A DNA stretch of 64,000 bases from Bacteroidales bacterium (GCA_017625535.1 JAGAKR010000017.1:103204-167203); one strand, 5' to 3'. Counted from the first letter of the stretch, positions 26,591 through 35,698 are shown. Notes: generated from the sequence alone by a model not told the origin. Program-made: numbers and translations.

Positions 26591-28318
26591 ATGAGTTCGG
26601 ATATACAAATAGCAAGAGAGCACAAGATGCTCCATATAGAGAAAATTTCAGAGAAATTGAATATAGACAAAGAGGATCTGGAACTGTACGGCAAGTACAA
26701 GGCTAAAATTCCCCTTACTTATAAAGAGAAGAAAACCGGCAAGAAAGGGGCGTTGATACTTGTTTCTGCAATTTCCCCTACACCTGCAGGTGAGGGGAAG
26801 ACCACGGTTTCCATTGGATTGGCACAGGGAATGAACAGACTGGGGCACCAGGCAACCGTAGTGCTCAGGGAGCCTTCATTGGGCCCTGTGTTTGGAATAA
26901 AGGGAGGTGCAACCGGAGGCGGTTACTCGCAGGTGGTACCTATGGAGGATATAAACCTCCACTTTACCGGAGATTTCTCTGCGGTGGAAAAGGCCCATAA
27001 CCTGCTGGCTGCAATTATAGACAACAATATCCAGAGCAAAAAGCGCTCCCTCAACATAGATCCGCGCACCATCTCCTGGAAAAGGGTTATGGATATGAAC
27101 GACCGTTCCCTCAGGCACGTGGTTGTGGGATTGGGCGGCACTTCGTCGGGAATACCAAGGGAAACCGGGTTTGACATCACTGCGGCATCTGAAATTATGG
27201 CAATCCTCTGCCTGAGTGAGGACCTGCAGGATTTGAAGCGGAGGCTTGGGAATATCTTTGTGGGGTATACATTTGACAAGAAGCCTATCTATGCGCGTGA
27301 CTTGAATGCCCACGGGGCTATGGCTGCCCTCCTTAAGGATGCCATAAAGCCAAATCTGGTGCAGACTCTGGAGCACACTCCGGCCATTATCCACGGCGGT
27401 CCGTTTGCAAACATAGCGCAGGGTACAAATACCGTAATTGCCACAAAAACATCACTTGCATTAAGCGACTACACAATTACAGAGGCCGGTTTCGGATTTG
27501 ACCTGGGTGCGGAGAAATTCCTTGATATCAAATCCCGCATTGCAGGGCTCAATCCGCAGGCAGTAGTGCTTGTGGCAACTGTAAGGGCCCTCAAATATCA
27601 CGGAGGAATGGCCCTGAAAACCCTTAAAGAGGAGACAACCGCCTGTGCAGAGGGGGTATGCCCTATAGAGGAGATAACCGGCAGGGTAGATTCACTTAAA
27701 GCCGGCATTGGCAACCTGCAGAAACATATAGAGAACATAAAACAGTTTAACCTTACCCCTGTTGTGGCAATAAACCGCTTTACAACAGATGCACAGGAGG
27801 AGATAGACTTCATAAAACAGAGCTGTGCAGAACTTGGCGTGGAGTGCGCCCTGGCAGAAGTTTGGGCCAAGGGTGGTGAAGGTGCCATTGAACTGGCGGA
27901 GAAAGTTGTTAAGGCAGTGGATGCGAGCCTTGCTGCTGGGAATAAGTTTGTACCTATGTACGAACTTACAGAGAGCGTAGAGGCCAAGATAGAGAAGATA
28001 TCCAAGAAAATATACGGCGCAGAGGCGGTTGACTACACCCCTAAAGCCAAGGCAGACCTTAAGAAAATCTATGACCTTGGGCTGCAGGATCTGGCAATCT
28101 GCATGGCCAAAACCCAAAAATCCCTCTCAGACAACCCGGCACTGCTGGGCCGCCCGAAAGACTTCATAATAACAGTAAGGGAGATAGAAATAGCCGCAGG
28201 AGCAGGTTTCCTTATCCCGATAACCGGTGAAATTATGCGTATGCCCGGCCTCCCTGAAACCCCAGCCTCCGAGGCAATGGACATCACCGCCGAGGGTGAG
28301 ATTACAGGATTGTTCTGA
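26591..28318 (+). CDS. fhs: Formate-tetrahydrofolate ligase
   Basis: 575 residues, slightly above the usual 555-560. Converts formate, ATP and tetrahydrofolate to 10-formyl-THF. The P-loop-like P-T-P-A-G-E-G-K-T-T is at about residues 62-71, followed by the conserved L-R-E-P-S-L-G-P-V-F-G-I-K-G-G-A-T-G-G-G-Y and the H-F-T-G-D-F motif. Together with metK elsewhere in this window it belongs to one-carbon metabolism, but it stands alone in its transcript. Confidence 0.97.
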   Translation: MSSDIQIAREHKMLHIEKISEKLNIDKEDLELYGKYKAKIPLTYKEKKTGKKGALILVSAISPTPAGEGKTTVSIGLAQGMNRLGHQATVVLREPSLGPVFGIKGGATGGGYSQVVPMEDINLHFTGDFSAVEKAHNLLAAIIDNNIQSKKRSLNIDPRTISWKRVMDMNDRSLRHVVVGLGGTSSGIPRETGFDITAASEIMAILCLSEDLQDLKRRLGNIFVGYTFDKKPIYARDLNAHGAMAALLKDAIKPNLVQTLEHTPAIIHGGPFANIAQGTNTVIATKTSLALSDYTITEAGFGFDLGAEKFLDIKSRIAGLNPQAVVLVATVRALKYHGGMALKTLKEETTACAEGVCPIEEITGRVDSLKAGIGNLQKHIENIKQFNLTPVVAINRFTTDAQEEIDFIKQSCAELGVECALAEVWAKGGEGAIELAEKVVKAVDASLAAGNKFVPMYELTESVEAKIEKISKKIYGAEAVDYTPKAKADLKKIYDLGLQDLAICMAKTQKSLSDNPALLGRPKDFIITVREIEIAAGAGFLIPITGEIMRMPGLPETPASEAMDITAEGEITGLF

Positions 28319-28368
28319 TAACATTGTACATTTTTCAGTAAATTTGTGGCTGTTTAACGGTATCCGGT

Positions 28369-29289
28369 ATGAACAATAAGGCAAAAGGGTATTTGTTGGC
28401 AGCCATTTCTTCTGCCACGTATGGTATGAATCCGCTTTTCTCCCTGCCGCTGTATGCAGACGGGATGGGGGTGGATTCTGTACTTTTTTTCAGATATATG
28501 TTTGCTGTCCCTATGGTGGCGCTTATGGTAAAGAGCAGGGGACGGAGTTTTTCTGTTGCCAGGAATGAAGTGTTTCCGCTGCTTATGGTGGGGGTGTTCT
28601 TTGTCCTCTCTTCCATTACCCTTTTCCGCAGTTACCAGTATATGGATTCAGGGATAGCCTCCACAATTCTGTTTGTGTATCCGGTTATGGTGGCCCTCAT
28701 TATGGCCACATTCTTTAAGGAGAAGATTTCCCTGCAGACCTGGTGCTGCATTGCCCTGGCTCTGGCAGGAGTGGGATTGTTGTATAAGGCTCCCGATGGG
28801 GCAACGCTCAGTCTTGTGGGAACCCTGTTTGTAATGGGATCTGCATTGGCTTATACCCTGTACATAGTGGCCATAAACAAGACGGTACTTAAGGATGTGC
28901 CGTCGGTGAAGGTTACATTTTATGTGATTCTGCTCGGATTTTTCATTTTTGGGGCACTTGTACTTATGGGAGGTGAACTTCAGACTCCAACTAAGTGGTA
29001 TCTGTGGCTTGATATTTTTGCTTTTGCATTGTTGCCTACGGTGCTTTCTATGTATTGCGCAACAAAGGCAATTGTGTACATAGGTTCTACTGCAACAGCA
29101 ATCCTTGGGGCTCTGGAACCGCTTACAGCAGTATTTTTTGGAATTACAATATTTGGTGAAACACTTGGCGGCAGGGATATTGCAGGTTTGGTGCTTATTA
29201 TTGTTTCTGTTACCTTTGTGGTGGCAGGAGGCAGCATCTCGGCACCGCTTGTGCGCATAAAGAAACTTTTTCCAAAGTTGCGCAAGTGA
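28369..29289 (+). CDS. EamA-family (DMT) transporter
   Basis: 306 residues with about ten hydrophobic segments in two EamA repeats (about 5-145 and 155-290), the second containing the conserved A-I-L-G-A-L-E-P-L-T-A-V-F-F-G. Drug/metabolite transporter superfamily inner-membrane carrier, substrate unknown. A -7 box TAAATTTG (28339-28346) lies 22 bases before the ATG; no clear -33 box is seen. Confidence 0.87.
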   Translation: MNNKAKGYLLAAISSATYGMNPLFSLPLYADGMGVDSVLFFRYMFAVPMVALMVKSRGRSFSVARNEVFPLLMVGVFFVLSSITLFRSYQYMDSGIASTILFVYPVMVALIMATFFKEKISLQTWCCIALALAGVGLLYKAPDGATLSLVGTLFVMGSALAYTLYIVAINKTVLKDVPSVKVTFYVILLGFFIFGALVLMGGELQTPTKWYLWLDIFAFALLPTVLSMYCATKAIVYIGSTATAILGALEPLTAVFFGITIFGETLGGRDIAGLVLIIVSVTFVVAGGSISAPLVRIKKLFPKLRK

Positions 29290-29290
29290 A

Positions 29291-29340
29291 AATACCAAAA
29301 ACTTGGTATTGCAACAAACGGCTTAAGCCTGTTATCTTTG
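29291..29340 (+). promoter_or_regulatory. Operator-like palindrome and promoter of the hemerythrin-LuxR gene
   Basis: A perfect inverted repeat AATACCAA-N4-TTGGTATT (29291-29310) abuts and overlaps the weak -33 region (ATTG, 29308-29311) of a promoter whose -7 box is TATCTTTG (29333-29340). Start expected near 29347. The position fits a repressor or activator site; it could also be the end hairpin of the EamA gene, but it has no T-run. Confidence 0.5.
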
Positions 29341-29390
29341 CAACAGTAGAAGAAGATATTAGATTAAGCCATTTATTATTGTTTGTTAGA

Positions 29391-29422
29391 GCAGGCTGCC
29401 AGGTGATAACACGGCAGCCTGC
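29391..29422 (+). promoter_or_regulatory. Leader stem-loop upstream of the hemerythrin-LuxR gene
   Basis: A perfect 10-base-pair GC-rich stem, GCAGGCTGCC/GGCAGCCTGC (29391-29400 with 29413-29422), has a 12-base loop. It is followed after 9 bases by GGAGG (29432-29436), a strong Shine-Dalgarno sequence of a kind rare in this phylum, ahead of ATG 29444. There is no T-run, so it is a leader structure rather than a terminator. Confidence 0.55.
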
Positions 29423-29443
29423 GCTGCATATGGAGGAATTATT

Positions 29444-30388
29444 ATGGAATACAGGGATTACAGAATCTTTACAGCAAGGGACCGTATGGAGTCCCTCATT
29501 ACAACAAACTACAGGCTTTTGAATATGCTCAGCCGTTTTGGCATCTCTTTGGGTGTGGGAGACAAGAGTGTTGAGGAGGTGTGCAGGATGAACGGTGTTG
29601 ACTGCAGCACTTTCCTGGCGGTGGTGAATCTGTTCAATAATCCCGATACCCCACAGGAGAATGTGCAGTTCTCTATGGAAGACCTTATAATCTATCTGCA
29701 GAAATCACACGCGTATTACCTCGATTACAAACTGCCTGCAATAAGGGTGGCCCTGGAGAAGGCTATAGAGGGGGGCGGCAAGGATATGCAGTATCTTATC
29801 CTCAATTATTTTGATGATTATGCCGCCGAGGTGGCCCGCCATATGAACCAGGAGAATGAGGAGGTTTTCCCTTATATAAGCAAGCTTATAGAGAGCCATA
29901 GGAAGGGTGAGCCGCTGCAAGGGGGGAAGAATCCGCATATTTTCAGCGAGCAGCACAATTCCATAGATGTAAGGCTGGGTGAACTTATAGACATTATAGT
30001 GAAGTATTACCCGGGCGGTGCAACAAATGACCTCAACACAGTGCTGTATGATATTTTCGTATGCCAGCAGGATCTGGAGAACCATAACCTTATAGAGGAT
30101 GTGCTTCTGGTGCCAAAAGTTAAGGAGATTGAGGAGGAACTGAAGGAGAGCCAGGAGAAGAAGAGTGAGGAGGAGACCCTCAGCGAGAGGGAGATTGATG
30201 TGCTTGTACACATTGTACGCGGACTTACCAACAAGGAGATAGCCGCCAAAATGTTCCTCTCTGTACATACAGTAAACACCCACAGGAAGAACATAATGAA
30301 CAAACTCAAGATCCACAGCCCGGCGGGCCTTACAATCTATGCAATTGTAAACAAGTTGGTGTCTATAGAGGATCTGGATATAAAATAG
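29444..30388 (+). CDS. Hemerythrin-domain LuxR-type transcriptional regulator
   Basis: 314 residues. Residues 28-65 resemble the ScdA/DUF542 N-domain of RIC/YtfE iron-sulfur repair proteins (G-I-S-L-G-V-G-D, E-E-V-C). The central four-helix hemerythrin-like part offers metal ligands His89, His133, Glu137, His171, His214 and Glu218. A charged linker (227-246) leads to a LuxR helix-turn-helix at 247-300 (L-S-E-R-E-I-D-V-L, N-K-E-I-A, S-V-H-T-V-N-T-H). Likely a di-iron sensor of oxygen or nitric oxide controlling transcription; the signal is inferred. It is convergent with a membrane ferredoxin gene. Confidence 0.85.
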   Translation: MEYRDYRIFTARDRMESLITTNYRLLNMLSRFGISLGVGDKSVEEVCRMNGVDCSTFLAVVNLFNNPDTPQENVQFSMEDLIIYLQKSHAYYLDYKLPAIRVALEKAIEGGGKDMQYLILNYFDDYAAEVARHMNQENEEVFPYISKLIESHRKGEPLQGGKNPHIFSEQHNSIDVRLGELIDIIVKYYPGGATNDLNTVLYDIFVCQQDLENHNLIEDVLLVPKVKEIEEELKESQEKKSEEETLSEREIDVLVHIVRGLTNKEIAAKMFLSVHTVNTHRKNIMNKLKIHSPAGLTIYAIVNKLVSIEDLDIK

Positions 30389-31258
30389 TTACAGGGAAAG
30401 TATCCACATTGCCACGGCAATGAGCACAATTGTAATGAGGGGGGCAAACCATATCCCCCTTATTCTGTTCTGGTCCGGGCGGGTGTTGCAGATTCCCACC
30501 TTAAGGGCATCATTGTCGCACTCCCTCACACACTCTCCGCACAGATTGCAGTCTATGTCCGTAACCCTTTTGACTTTAAGCAAATCTACCTTGAAAGGGC
30601 AGGATGCGGAGCAGTTTCCGCAGCCGGTACATTTGGCTGTGTCCCTGTGGATATGCAGCAGTGATACATTGAACTCCGCCTTGCGTGCAACAATTTCAAG
30701 TATATAGCCCCCAACAGACAACGCTCCAACCAGCACCCACAGCGGCAGATCAATTCCCGCCATATAGAGCCCCCAATTGGCCAGCAGCACCATCATAAGC
30801 ATTACTGTAAGCCTGAAGATATTGCTTGCGGCATTAACCGGGCAGAGGTATTTGCAGAAGAACATATTTCCCACAATTATTATGGATAGCACCACAATGG
30901 CAATTGTAACATTGAGCAGGAAAATGTGGTAATCTATGAAAAGCACTGTAAGGAGGATGTACTTTATGCCCCGGAGAATCTTGTCTGCGGCAGACCAGCG
31001 CACAATATGTGAGTATTCTCTCCGTCTGCGTTGGGTAATCCATTCCTGTACAAGCCCCAGAGGGCACAGATTGCTGCAGAAAAGTTTTCCGAAAAGCAGG
31101 TTCCCCACCCCCACAAGCACCAGAAGGAGCACCTTTATTGCCTCTGTATTGCGCAAGGCCCCCCCGTTATATGCAATAACAATCACTGCACATAAAGAAC
31201 ACAGCTGCAGAACATCCCTCAGCCTGTCCAGAACGGAAGTTTTACTTATGGTTGCCAT
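30389..31258 (-). CDS. NapH/NosR-like membrane 4Fe-4S protein
   Basis: 289 residues from ATG 31258; the frame extends 58 codons upstream across the neighbouring promoter and gene and is not used. About five or six hydrophobic segments, two cytoplasmic C-x3-C-P motifs (C-S-N-L-C-P and C-K-Y-L-C-P), then two ferredoxin clusters (C-T-G-C-G-N-C-S-A-S-C-P and C-N-L-C-G-E-C-V-R-E-C) and a final membrane segment. This is the NapH/NosR/RdxA type electron-transfer protein. Its partner is not in the window. It stops directly at the end of the convergent hemerythrin-LuxR gene. Confidence 0.83.
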   Translation of the reverse strand: MATISKTSVLDRLRDVLQLCSLCAVIVIAYNGGALRNTEAIKVLLLVLVGVGNLLFGKLFCSNLCPLGLVQEWITQRRRREYSHIVRWSAADKILRGIKYILLTVLFIDYHIFLLNVTIAIVVLSIIIVGNMFFCKYLCPVNAASNIFRLTVMLMMVLLANWGLYMAGIDLPLWVLVGALSVGGYILEIVARKAEFNVSLLHIHRDTAKCTGCGNCSASCPFKVDLLKVKRVTDIDCNLCGECVRECDNDALKVGICNTRPDQNRIRGIWFAPLITIVLIAVAMWILSL

Positions 31259-31263
31259 TGGTA

Positions 31264-31289
31264 CAAAGGTATTAAATTTTCTATCTTTG
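31264..31289. promoter_or_regulatory. Back-to-back divergent promoters of the ferredoxin and PHP genes
   Basis: Plus strand: TATCTTTG at 31282-31289, only 4 bases before ATG 31294. Minus strand: TACCTTTG (complement of 31264-31271), only 5 bases before ATG 31258. Neither has a good -33 box; each upstream region reads TGG(C/T). Both transcripts should start at or within the start codon. The two promoters share one 35-base gap. Confidence 0.6.
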
Positions 31290-31293
31290 CGCC

Positions 31294-32127
31294 ATGAATT
31301 TTTTTGACAACCATACACACAGCACTTTTTCTCCCGACAGTTCTGCAACCGTTGAGGCGGCAGTCCGCACAGCCCTGCAGCAGAACCTGATGGGAATTGC
31401 CATAACAGACCATTACGATACCGATGCCCCAAGCAGGGACCAGGAGTTCCTCTTCAACCCGGCAGACCAGCAGGCAGAGATAAGGAGGGTATGTGAACTT
31501 TTGGGGGATGAGATGCAGGCAAGGGATTTTCAGGTGATGAGGGGTATTGAGGTGGGGCTGCAGCCCCAGATTATAGGGAAGATAAAGGATTTTACCTCGC
31601 AGTTCCAGTTTGATACCGTTATTGCATCAATCCATTTTGTGGATGGTACAGATCCTTATCTGGGAACATATTACGGAGACAAAGATTATAAATATGCCTA
31701 CAGCCACGCCCTTGAGATAATGTATGAGACTGCAGTGGCTTACCGCGATTTTGACATTCTTGGGCATTATGATTATGTGTCAAGGTATTCACCGTATGGC
31801 GAGGGGTGCCGCGACATTACCCTTGCCCAGTTCGGCGACTGGCTGGAGCCTATACTCAAGTTTCTGGCACAGGAGGGGAAAACTCTGGAACTGAATACCA
31901 AAACCTATATGAACCACAAGGGGTACATTCCGCAGCTTGATACTGCAATCCTCCGCAGGTTCAGGGAGTTTGGAGGTGAGGCACTCAGCCTGGGTTCCGA
32001 TTCCCACAACACACTCCGCTACGGAGACAGTTTTGAGAAATATGCCCATATTGCAAAGGAGTGCGGGTTCAGATACCTTGTCTGGTTCAAGAACCGCAAG
32101 CCGCAATATTATAAAATAGACCTATAA
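31294..32127 (+). CDS. PHP-domain phosphoesterase, HisJ-type histidinol-phosphatase-like
   Basis: 277 residues. The N-terminal metal motif D-N-H-T-H-S-T-F-S-P-D and I-T-D-H-Y-D (about residue 43) are typical of the PHP fold, with further ligands in R-G-I-E-V-G, A-S-I-H-F-V, G-H-Y-D and S-D-S-H. HisJ-type enzymes hydrolyse histidinol phosphate, but many homologues act on other phosphates, and no his genes are near. Likely leaderless mRNA. Confidence 0.85.
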   Translation: MNFFDNHTHSTFSPDSSATVEAAVRTALQQNLMGIAITDHYDTDAPSRDQEFLFNPADQQAEIRRVCELLGDEMQARDFQVMRGIEVGLQPQIIGKIKDFTSQFQFDTVIASIHFVDGTDPYLGTYYGDKDYKYAYSHALEIMYETAVAYRDFDILGHYDYVSRYSPYGEGCRDITLAQFGDWLEPILKFLAQEGKTLELNTKTYMNHKGYIPQLDTAILRRFREFGGEALSLGSDSHNTLRYGDSFEKYAHIAKECGFRYLVWFKNRKPQYYKIDL

Positions 32128-32155
32128 AAAAATCCCGCTCTGTGGCGGGATTTTT
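32128..32155. terminator. Bidirectional intrinsic terminator
   Basis: AAAAATCCCGC (32128-32138) pairs with GCGGGATTTTT (32145-32155) around a 6-base loop; it has A/T runs on both sides and lies between two convergent genes. Confidence 0.9.
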
Positions 32156-32158
32156 CAT

Positions 32159-33865
32159 TTATTTCTCTATGGGTTTTATAAGAAGCCTCTCTCCGGCATC
32201 TTCTGCAACCTTGCGTTTCCAGTGTTCGCTGTAGCCAGGCTGGATAGGGCTTGCAGGGATATTCTTGCCTGCACCGTTGTCTTTGAATGAGCCGTCCGGA
32301 TTCTGGCGTTTCACATTGCCGTCTATGAATTTCACAAGCAGGTACTCATCAAGTTCTTTCCATTTCTTGAACATACGGTCTGCAAATTTCTCGCTCCATA
32401 CGGTAAGGTACTCCTTAACCTCTCCCGGTTTGGTCTTGTAGAGCCTCAATGCCTCTGCATCTACGGTAGGGATAATCTGCAATGCTCCAAGTTCGTGGTC
32501 TGCAGCAGCCTTCTGCACTTCAGGGGCAATTATGTTGTATCTCAGATATGCGAATTGTGCAACTCTGTTGAAGAGCCAGAAAGCGGATGTAGGTGAATAC
32601 TCTGTAAGGTGTCCGTTTCCTACCTCAAAGCATTTTGGAGCCCTCAGGCCGCTTGAGTAGATAGGGGTAAGGCAAGATGTTGCAGCATCATCAACTCCAA
32701 ACCACAGGATACCGCCAATCTCATCAGGCAGCCAGCTGCGAGCCTGGCCAAGGAGCCAGAAACCGGTCTGCTGGGTGGCAATCGCGCGCTCGTTGGTGTA
32801 ACGGAGGCTGTCTACCTGGAATGAAGAAGGCCTCCAGCGGTATGGAAGTTCAAAACCGCCTGCTCCAATATCTTTTCTCATATCAAGAGGGGTATTCTCA
32901 TAGTGGTCCCTCATTACATCTGCAACCTCTTTTACAGTTACTTTATGTGCAGGTTTTATGTACAAAGGCATTTTGTTGGCAGGGTTTGCACCGCTTGCAA
33001 AATCAAAGTAGTCCATTGCAGGCTTGTCGCCAATCATACCTCCTCCAAGGATATTGAATGCTGCCCATACACGTGCCTCGCAGGCTCTCAATGCACTGAA
33101 ATCTGCTGGGGCGTATGTGTCGCAGAAGCTGAAATCCTCATCGGTACCCTCATACAGGCCGGCTTCCCTTGCAAATGAAACAACATCTTTTGCATAGATG
33201 CAGTTCTCTGTGTCTGAGAATGGGATCTTGTCTATGCGCGACTGGTTTGCGTGTGCAGATACATATCCGTCGGGAATACGGATTGCAACCCATACTGCAC
33301 CTTTGTTCTCATTCTGTCCTTTGGCATTGAGTTTTGTACCCTTGCCAATCATCTCCATTATCCATACCTCATTTTTGTCTGCAATTGAGAATGATTCTCC
33401 GCTTGAGGCATATCCGTACTCGGCTACAAGGTCTGTCATAACCTTAATGGCCTCACGGGCAGTCTTTGCACGCTGCAGGGTAATGTAGATGAGCGAGCCG
33501 TAGTCTATGATACCTGTAGTGTCTACAAGTTCGTAGCGTCCGCCAAAAGTGGTTTCTGTAATGATAAGCTGGTGCTCATTCATATTTCCCATTGTAGAGT
33601 ATGTGCGTGGCACCTGGGCAATCTCTCCAAGGAAGTGCCCGCCGTCCCATTCAAACACCTTAAGTTTGCTCCCTTTTGGGAAAATTCCTGCAGGGGTAAA
33701 GTAAAGTTCGCCATACAGGACGTGTGAGTCTGCAGAATAAGTTACCATAACGGAACCGTCTTTGCTGGCTCCTTTGGTTATGAGCAGGTTGCTGCACGCT
33801 TCAGATACATTTACCGAAAGCATAAGGGCTGCAGCCGCCAGAAATGATTTTAAAAGCAGTTTCAT
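32159..33865 (-). CDS. Secreted C69-family dipeptidase
   Basis: 568 residues. A signal peptide is followed at once by Cys24 in A-C-S-N-L-L-I-T-K-G-A-S, the N-terminal nucleophile context of peptidase family C69 (U34, PepD-like). The cysteine becomes the free N-terminus after signal cleavage, so export and activation are linked. Other conserved stretches are D-G-S-V-M-V-T-Y-S-A-D-S-H and E-M-I-G-K-G. Likely periplasmic or outer-membrane dipeptidase, in keeping with amino-acid-fermenting Bacteroidales. Confidence 0.9.
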   Translation of the reverse strand: MKLLLKSFLAAAALMLSVNVSEACSNLLITKGASKDGSVMVTYSADSHVLYGELYFTPAGIFPKGSKLKVFEWDGGHFLGEIAQVPRTYSTMGNMNEHQLIITETTFGGRYELVDTTGIIDYGSLIYITLQRAKTAREAIKVMTDLVAEYGYASSGESFSIADKNEVWIMEMIGKGTKLNAKGQNENKGAVWVAIRIPDGYVSAHANQSRIDKIPFSDTENCIYAKDVVSFAREAGLYEGTDEDFSFCDTYAPADFSALRACEARVWAAFNILGGGMIGDKPAMDYFDFASGANPANKMPLYIKPAHKVTVKEVADVMRDHYENTPLDMRKDIGAGGFELPYRWRPSSFQVDSLRYTNERAIATQQTGFWLLGQARSWLPDEIGGILWFGVDDAATSCLTPIYSSGLRAPKCFEVGNGHLTEYSPTSAFWLFNRVAQFAYLRYNIIAPEVQKAAADHELGALQIIPTVDAEALRLYKTKPGEVKEYLTVWSEKFADRMFKKWKELDEYLLVKFIDGNVKRQNPDGSFKDNGAGKNIPASPIQPGYSEHWKRKVAEDAGERLLIKPIEK

Positions 33866-33925
33866 ATACGTTAATTTATGTGATTTTATTATCTTAGCGG
33901 TGTAATTACAAATATAAGGAAAATA

Positions 33926-34351
33926 ATGAAATACGCACTAACTTGCATCATAGCCATAGCGGCCTTCTTCTGTTGCAGCAACGCATATGCACAGCAGCAG
34001 GAAGAGCAGAAATCTCCGGAGGAGATGGCCATAATTGAGGCCGACAAACTGGAAAAGGAACTGCTCCTTACCGGAACACAACTTTTTTATGTAGATTCAA
34101 TCCTTCGCCACAACTTTGTTGCATTGGGTGATGATATGGCACTGCTCAAGGCCAGGGGAAGCCAGGACATTGACTCTTACAACACAACCCGCGAGAAGTG
34201 GATACAGAAAACCATTGATGCCTTTAAGATTGTGCTTGATGAGCAGCAATACATAAAGTATCTGAAATATCTTGGCAAAGGGCAGGAATACAAGAAAGGC
34301 AAAGACGGCAAATACCATCTTAAAGAAGATTTGAAGAAAAAGAAGAAATAA
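33926..34351 (+). CDS. Small exported protein of unknown function
   Basis: 141 residues. A signal peptide (about 22 residues, ending A-Y-A-Q) precedes a helical, charged body with an E-E-Q-K-S-P-E-E-M-A-I-I-E-A-D-K-L-E segment and a very lysine-rich C-terminus (G-K-D-G-K-Y-H-L-K-E-D-L-K-K-K). The pattern recalls small periplasmic helical proteins of Bacteroidales resembling Spy/CpxP-like proteins, but I do not assign a function. It has its own terminator. Confidence 0.75.
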   Translation: MKYALTCIIAIAAFFCCSNAYAQQQEEQKSPEEMAIIEADKLEKELLLTGTQLFYVDSILRHNFVALGDDMALLKARGSQDIDSYNTTREKWIQKTIDAFKIVLDEQQYIKYLKYLGKGQEYKKGKDGKYHLKEDLKKKKK

Positions 34352-34354
34352 AAG

Positions 34355-34380
34355 AAAATCCCGCTCCAAGGCGGGATTTT
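34355..34380. terminator. Bidirectional intrinsic terminator
   Basis: AAAATCCCGC (34355-34364) and GCGGGATTTT (34371-34380) with loop TCCAAG, between convergent genes. The stem matches the terminator at 32128-32155 apart from the loop. Confidence 0.88.
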
Positions 34381-34386
34381 TTATGC

Positions 34387-35559
34387 TCAGTCTTCTTTCA
34401 CGCAGGCGTGGTATATGGAATTTGTAATGCATTGGAGGAAACTTTTCCCTTCTATAGGAACCAGTCCGGTGGCCATTGCAACAATACCCCATTTGTCTGA
34501 AGGGCTCCATATCATAATGCCGCTGAGTCCGTAAGATCCGGCAGAGTGTCCTATAAGATAATTGCCGGGAACATTGTATTTGGGGTCATCTGTCTGGTAT
34601 GGCAACTCTCCAAGTCCAAGGCAGTATGTGTTTATCGCGCCCTCTCTGGTAAAAGGTACAGGAGTCCTCATTGCCTTTGCACTCTCCGGAGAGATTATCC
34701 TCACGCCATCCAGTTCTCCGTCATTTATATGCATCATCATATATCTGGCCAGATCCTCTACAGACATCTTTACACCACCTGTAGGGGAGAAAATAGGGGC
34801 AGAATAACCAATTATATAGCCCGGCATATCTTCTGCCCTGCTTTTGTACGGGCCGTCAGACTCCACCCACACGCCATCCGTCTTCCTGTATATTGAGGCA
34901 AATCTTGATGCATCAAGTGAATCCACATTATGCCCTCCATACAGCCCCAGTTCATTTATTATATGGTCCCTTATGTAATTGTCAAATCTTTCTCCCGACA
35001 ATTTCTCAAGGATTGCCCCAGCAAGGTTTATGGCCATATTGGAGTAGTTGTACTGCTCCCCGGGGGCATAAGTGTAATAAGAATCGGCACAATCCCCGTT
35101 TTTGCCTGGATTGATGTGGTCCAATGTAAAGTAGTCATCCTCCTTGTCCATTATGCTGGATGTATGGGAAAGGATCATCTTCAATGTGATTGGAATATCG
35201 GGATAATGGGGATTCCTTACCTTGAACCCTATGAGGTCACTCACATCATCATCCAATGAAATTACCCCTTTGTCCACAAACTGCATAAGGGCGGTGGCGG
35301 TAAAGGATTTTGAAACCGATGCAATCCTCACAATATCTCCATTTGCAAGCGGTGTCCCGCTTTCCAGATTCTTGTACCCGAAAGACTTGTTGTAGATTAT
35401 CTCACCATCCTTCACAACTGTGGCGGCAAGCCCCACAATCTGAAATTCGTCAATAATGGCCTTTATGGCCTCATCTGTCTGCTTCTCCCTGTTTGGGGTG
35501 CAGGATGCAAAGGCAATGAAAAAAGTGGCAACAGCCAGGAAAAACTTTGAAGCGCGCAT
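34387..35559 (-). CDS. Lipoprotein serine hydrolase (beta-lactamase/AmpC fold)
   Basis: 390 residues from ATG 35559, chosen because it opens a lipoprotein signal (F-A-S-C, Cys20). The catalytic S-x-x-K is S-V-S-K-S-F-T-A-T-A, the Y-x-N is in Y-N-Y-S-N, and an H-S-A-G near the C-terminus replaces K-T-G. Probably an envelope-anchored esterase or peptidase. It is a distinct family member from the 9350-10870 hydrolase, with little similarity outside the motifs. Confidence 0.87.
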   Translation of the reverse strand: MRASKFFLAVATFFIAFASCTPNREKQTDEAIKAIIDEFQIVGLAATVVKDGEIIYNKSFGYKNLESGTPLANGDIVRIASVSKSFTATALMQFVDKGVISLDDDVSDLIGFKVRNPHYPDIPITLKMILSHTSSIMDKEDDYFTLDHINPGKNGDCADSYYTYAPGEQYNYSNMAINLAGAILEKLSGERFDNYIRDHIINELGLYGGHNVDSLDASRFASIYRKTDGVWVESDGPYKSRAEDMPGYIIGYSAPIFSPTGGVKMSVEDLARYMMMHINDGELDGVRIISPESAKAMRTPVPFTREGAINTYCLGLGELPYQTDDPKYNVPGNYLIGHSAGSYGLSGIMIWSPSDKWGIVAMATGLVPIEGKSFLQCITNSIYHACVKED

Positions 35560-35668
35560 AGTGTAATGTATTGGTTTTGTTTGCGCCATAAATTTACACA
35601 ATTATTCCTATTCCACATACGCCAGCGTGGCAATGTAAGAAATGGCTTACTTCTTCCTGCCATTATTT

Positions 35669-35698
35669 TTTGCAAATCAGGAAATTGTATTACCTTTG
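35669..35698 (+). promoter_or_regulatory. metK promoter
   Basis: TTTG (35669-35672), 18 bases, TACCTTTG (35691-35698). The start near 35705 gives a leader of about 188 bases. The gene-free stretch 35560-35892 holds this promoter, the riboswitch, and about 125 further bases without an open frame or a clear second promoter. Confidence 0.8.
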
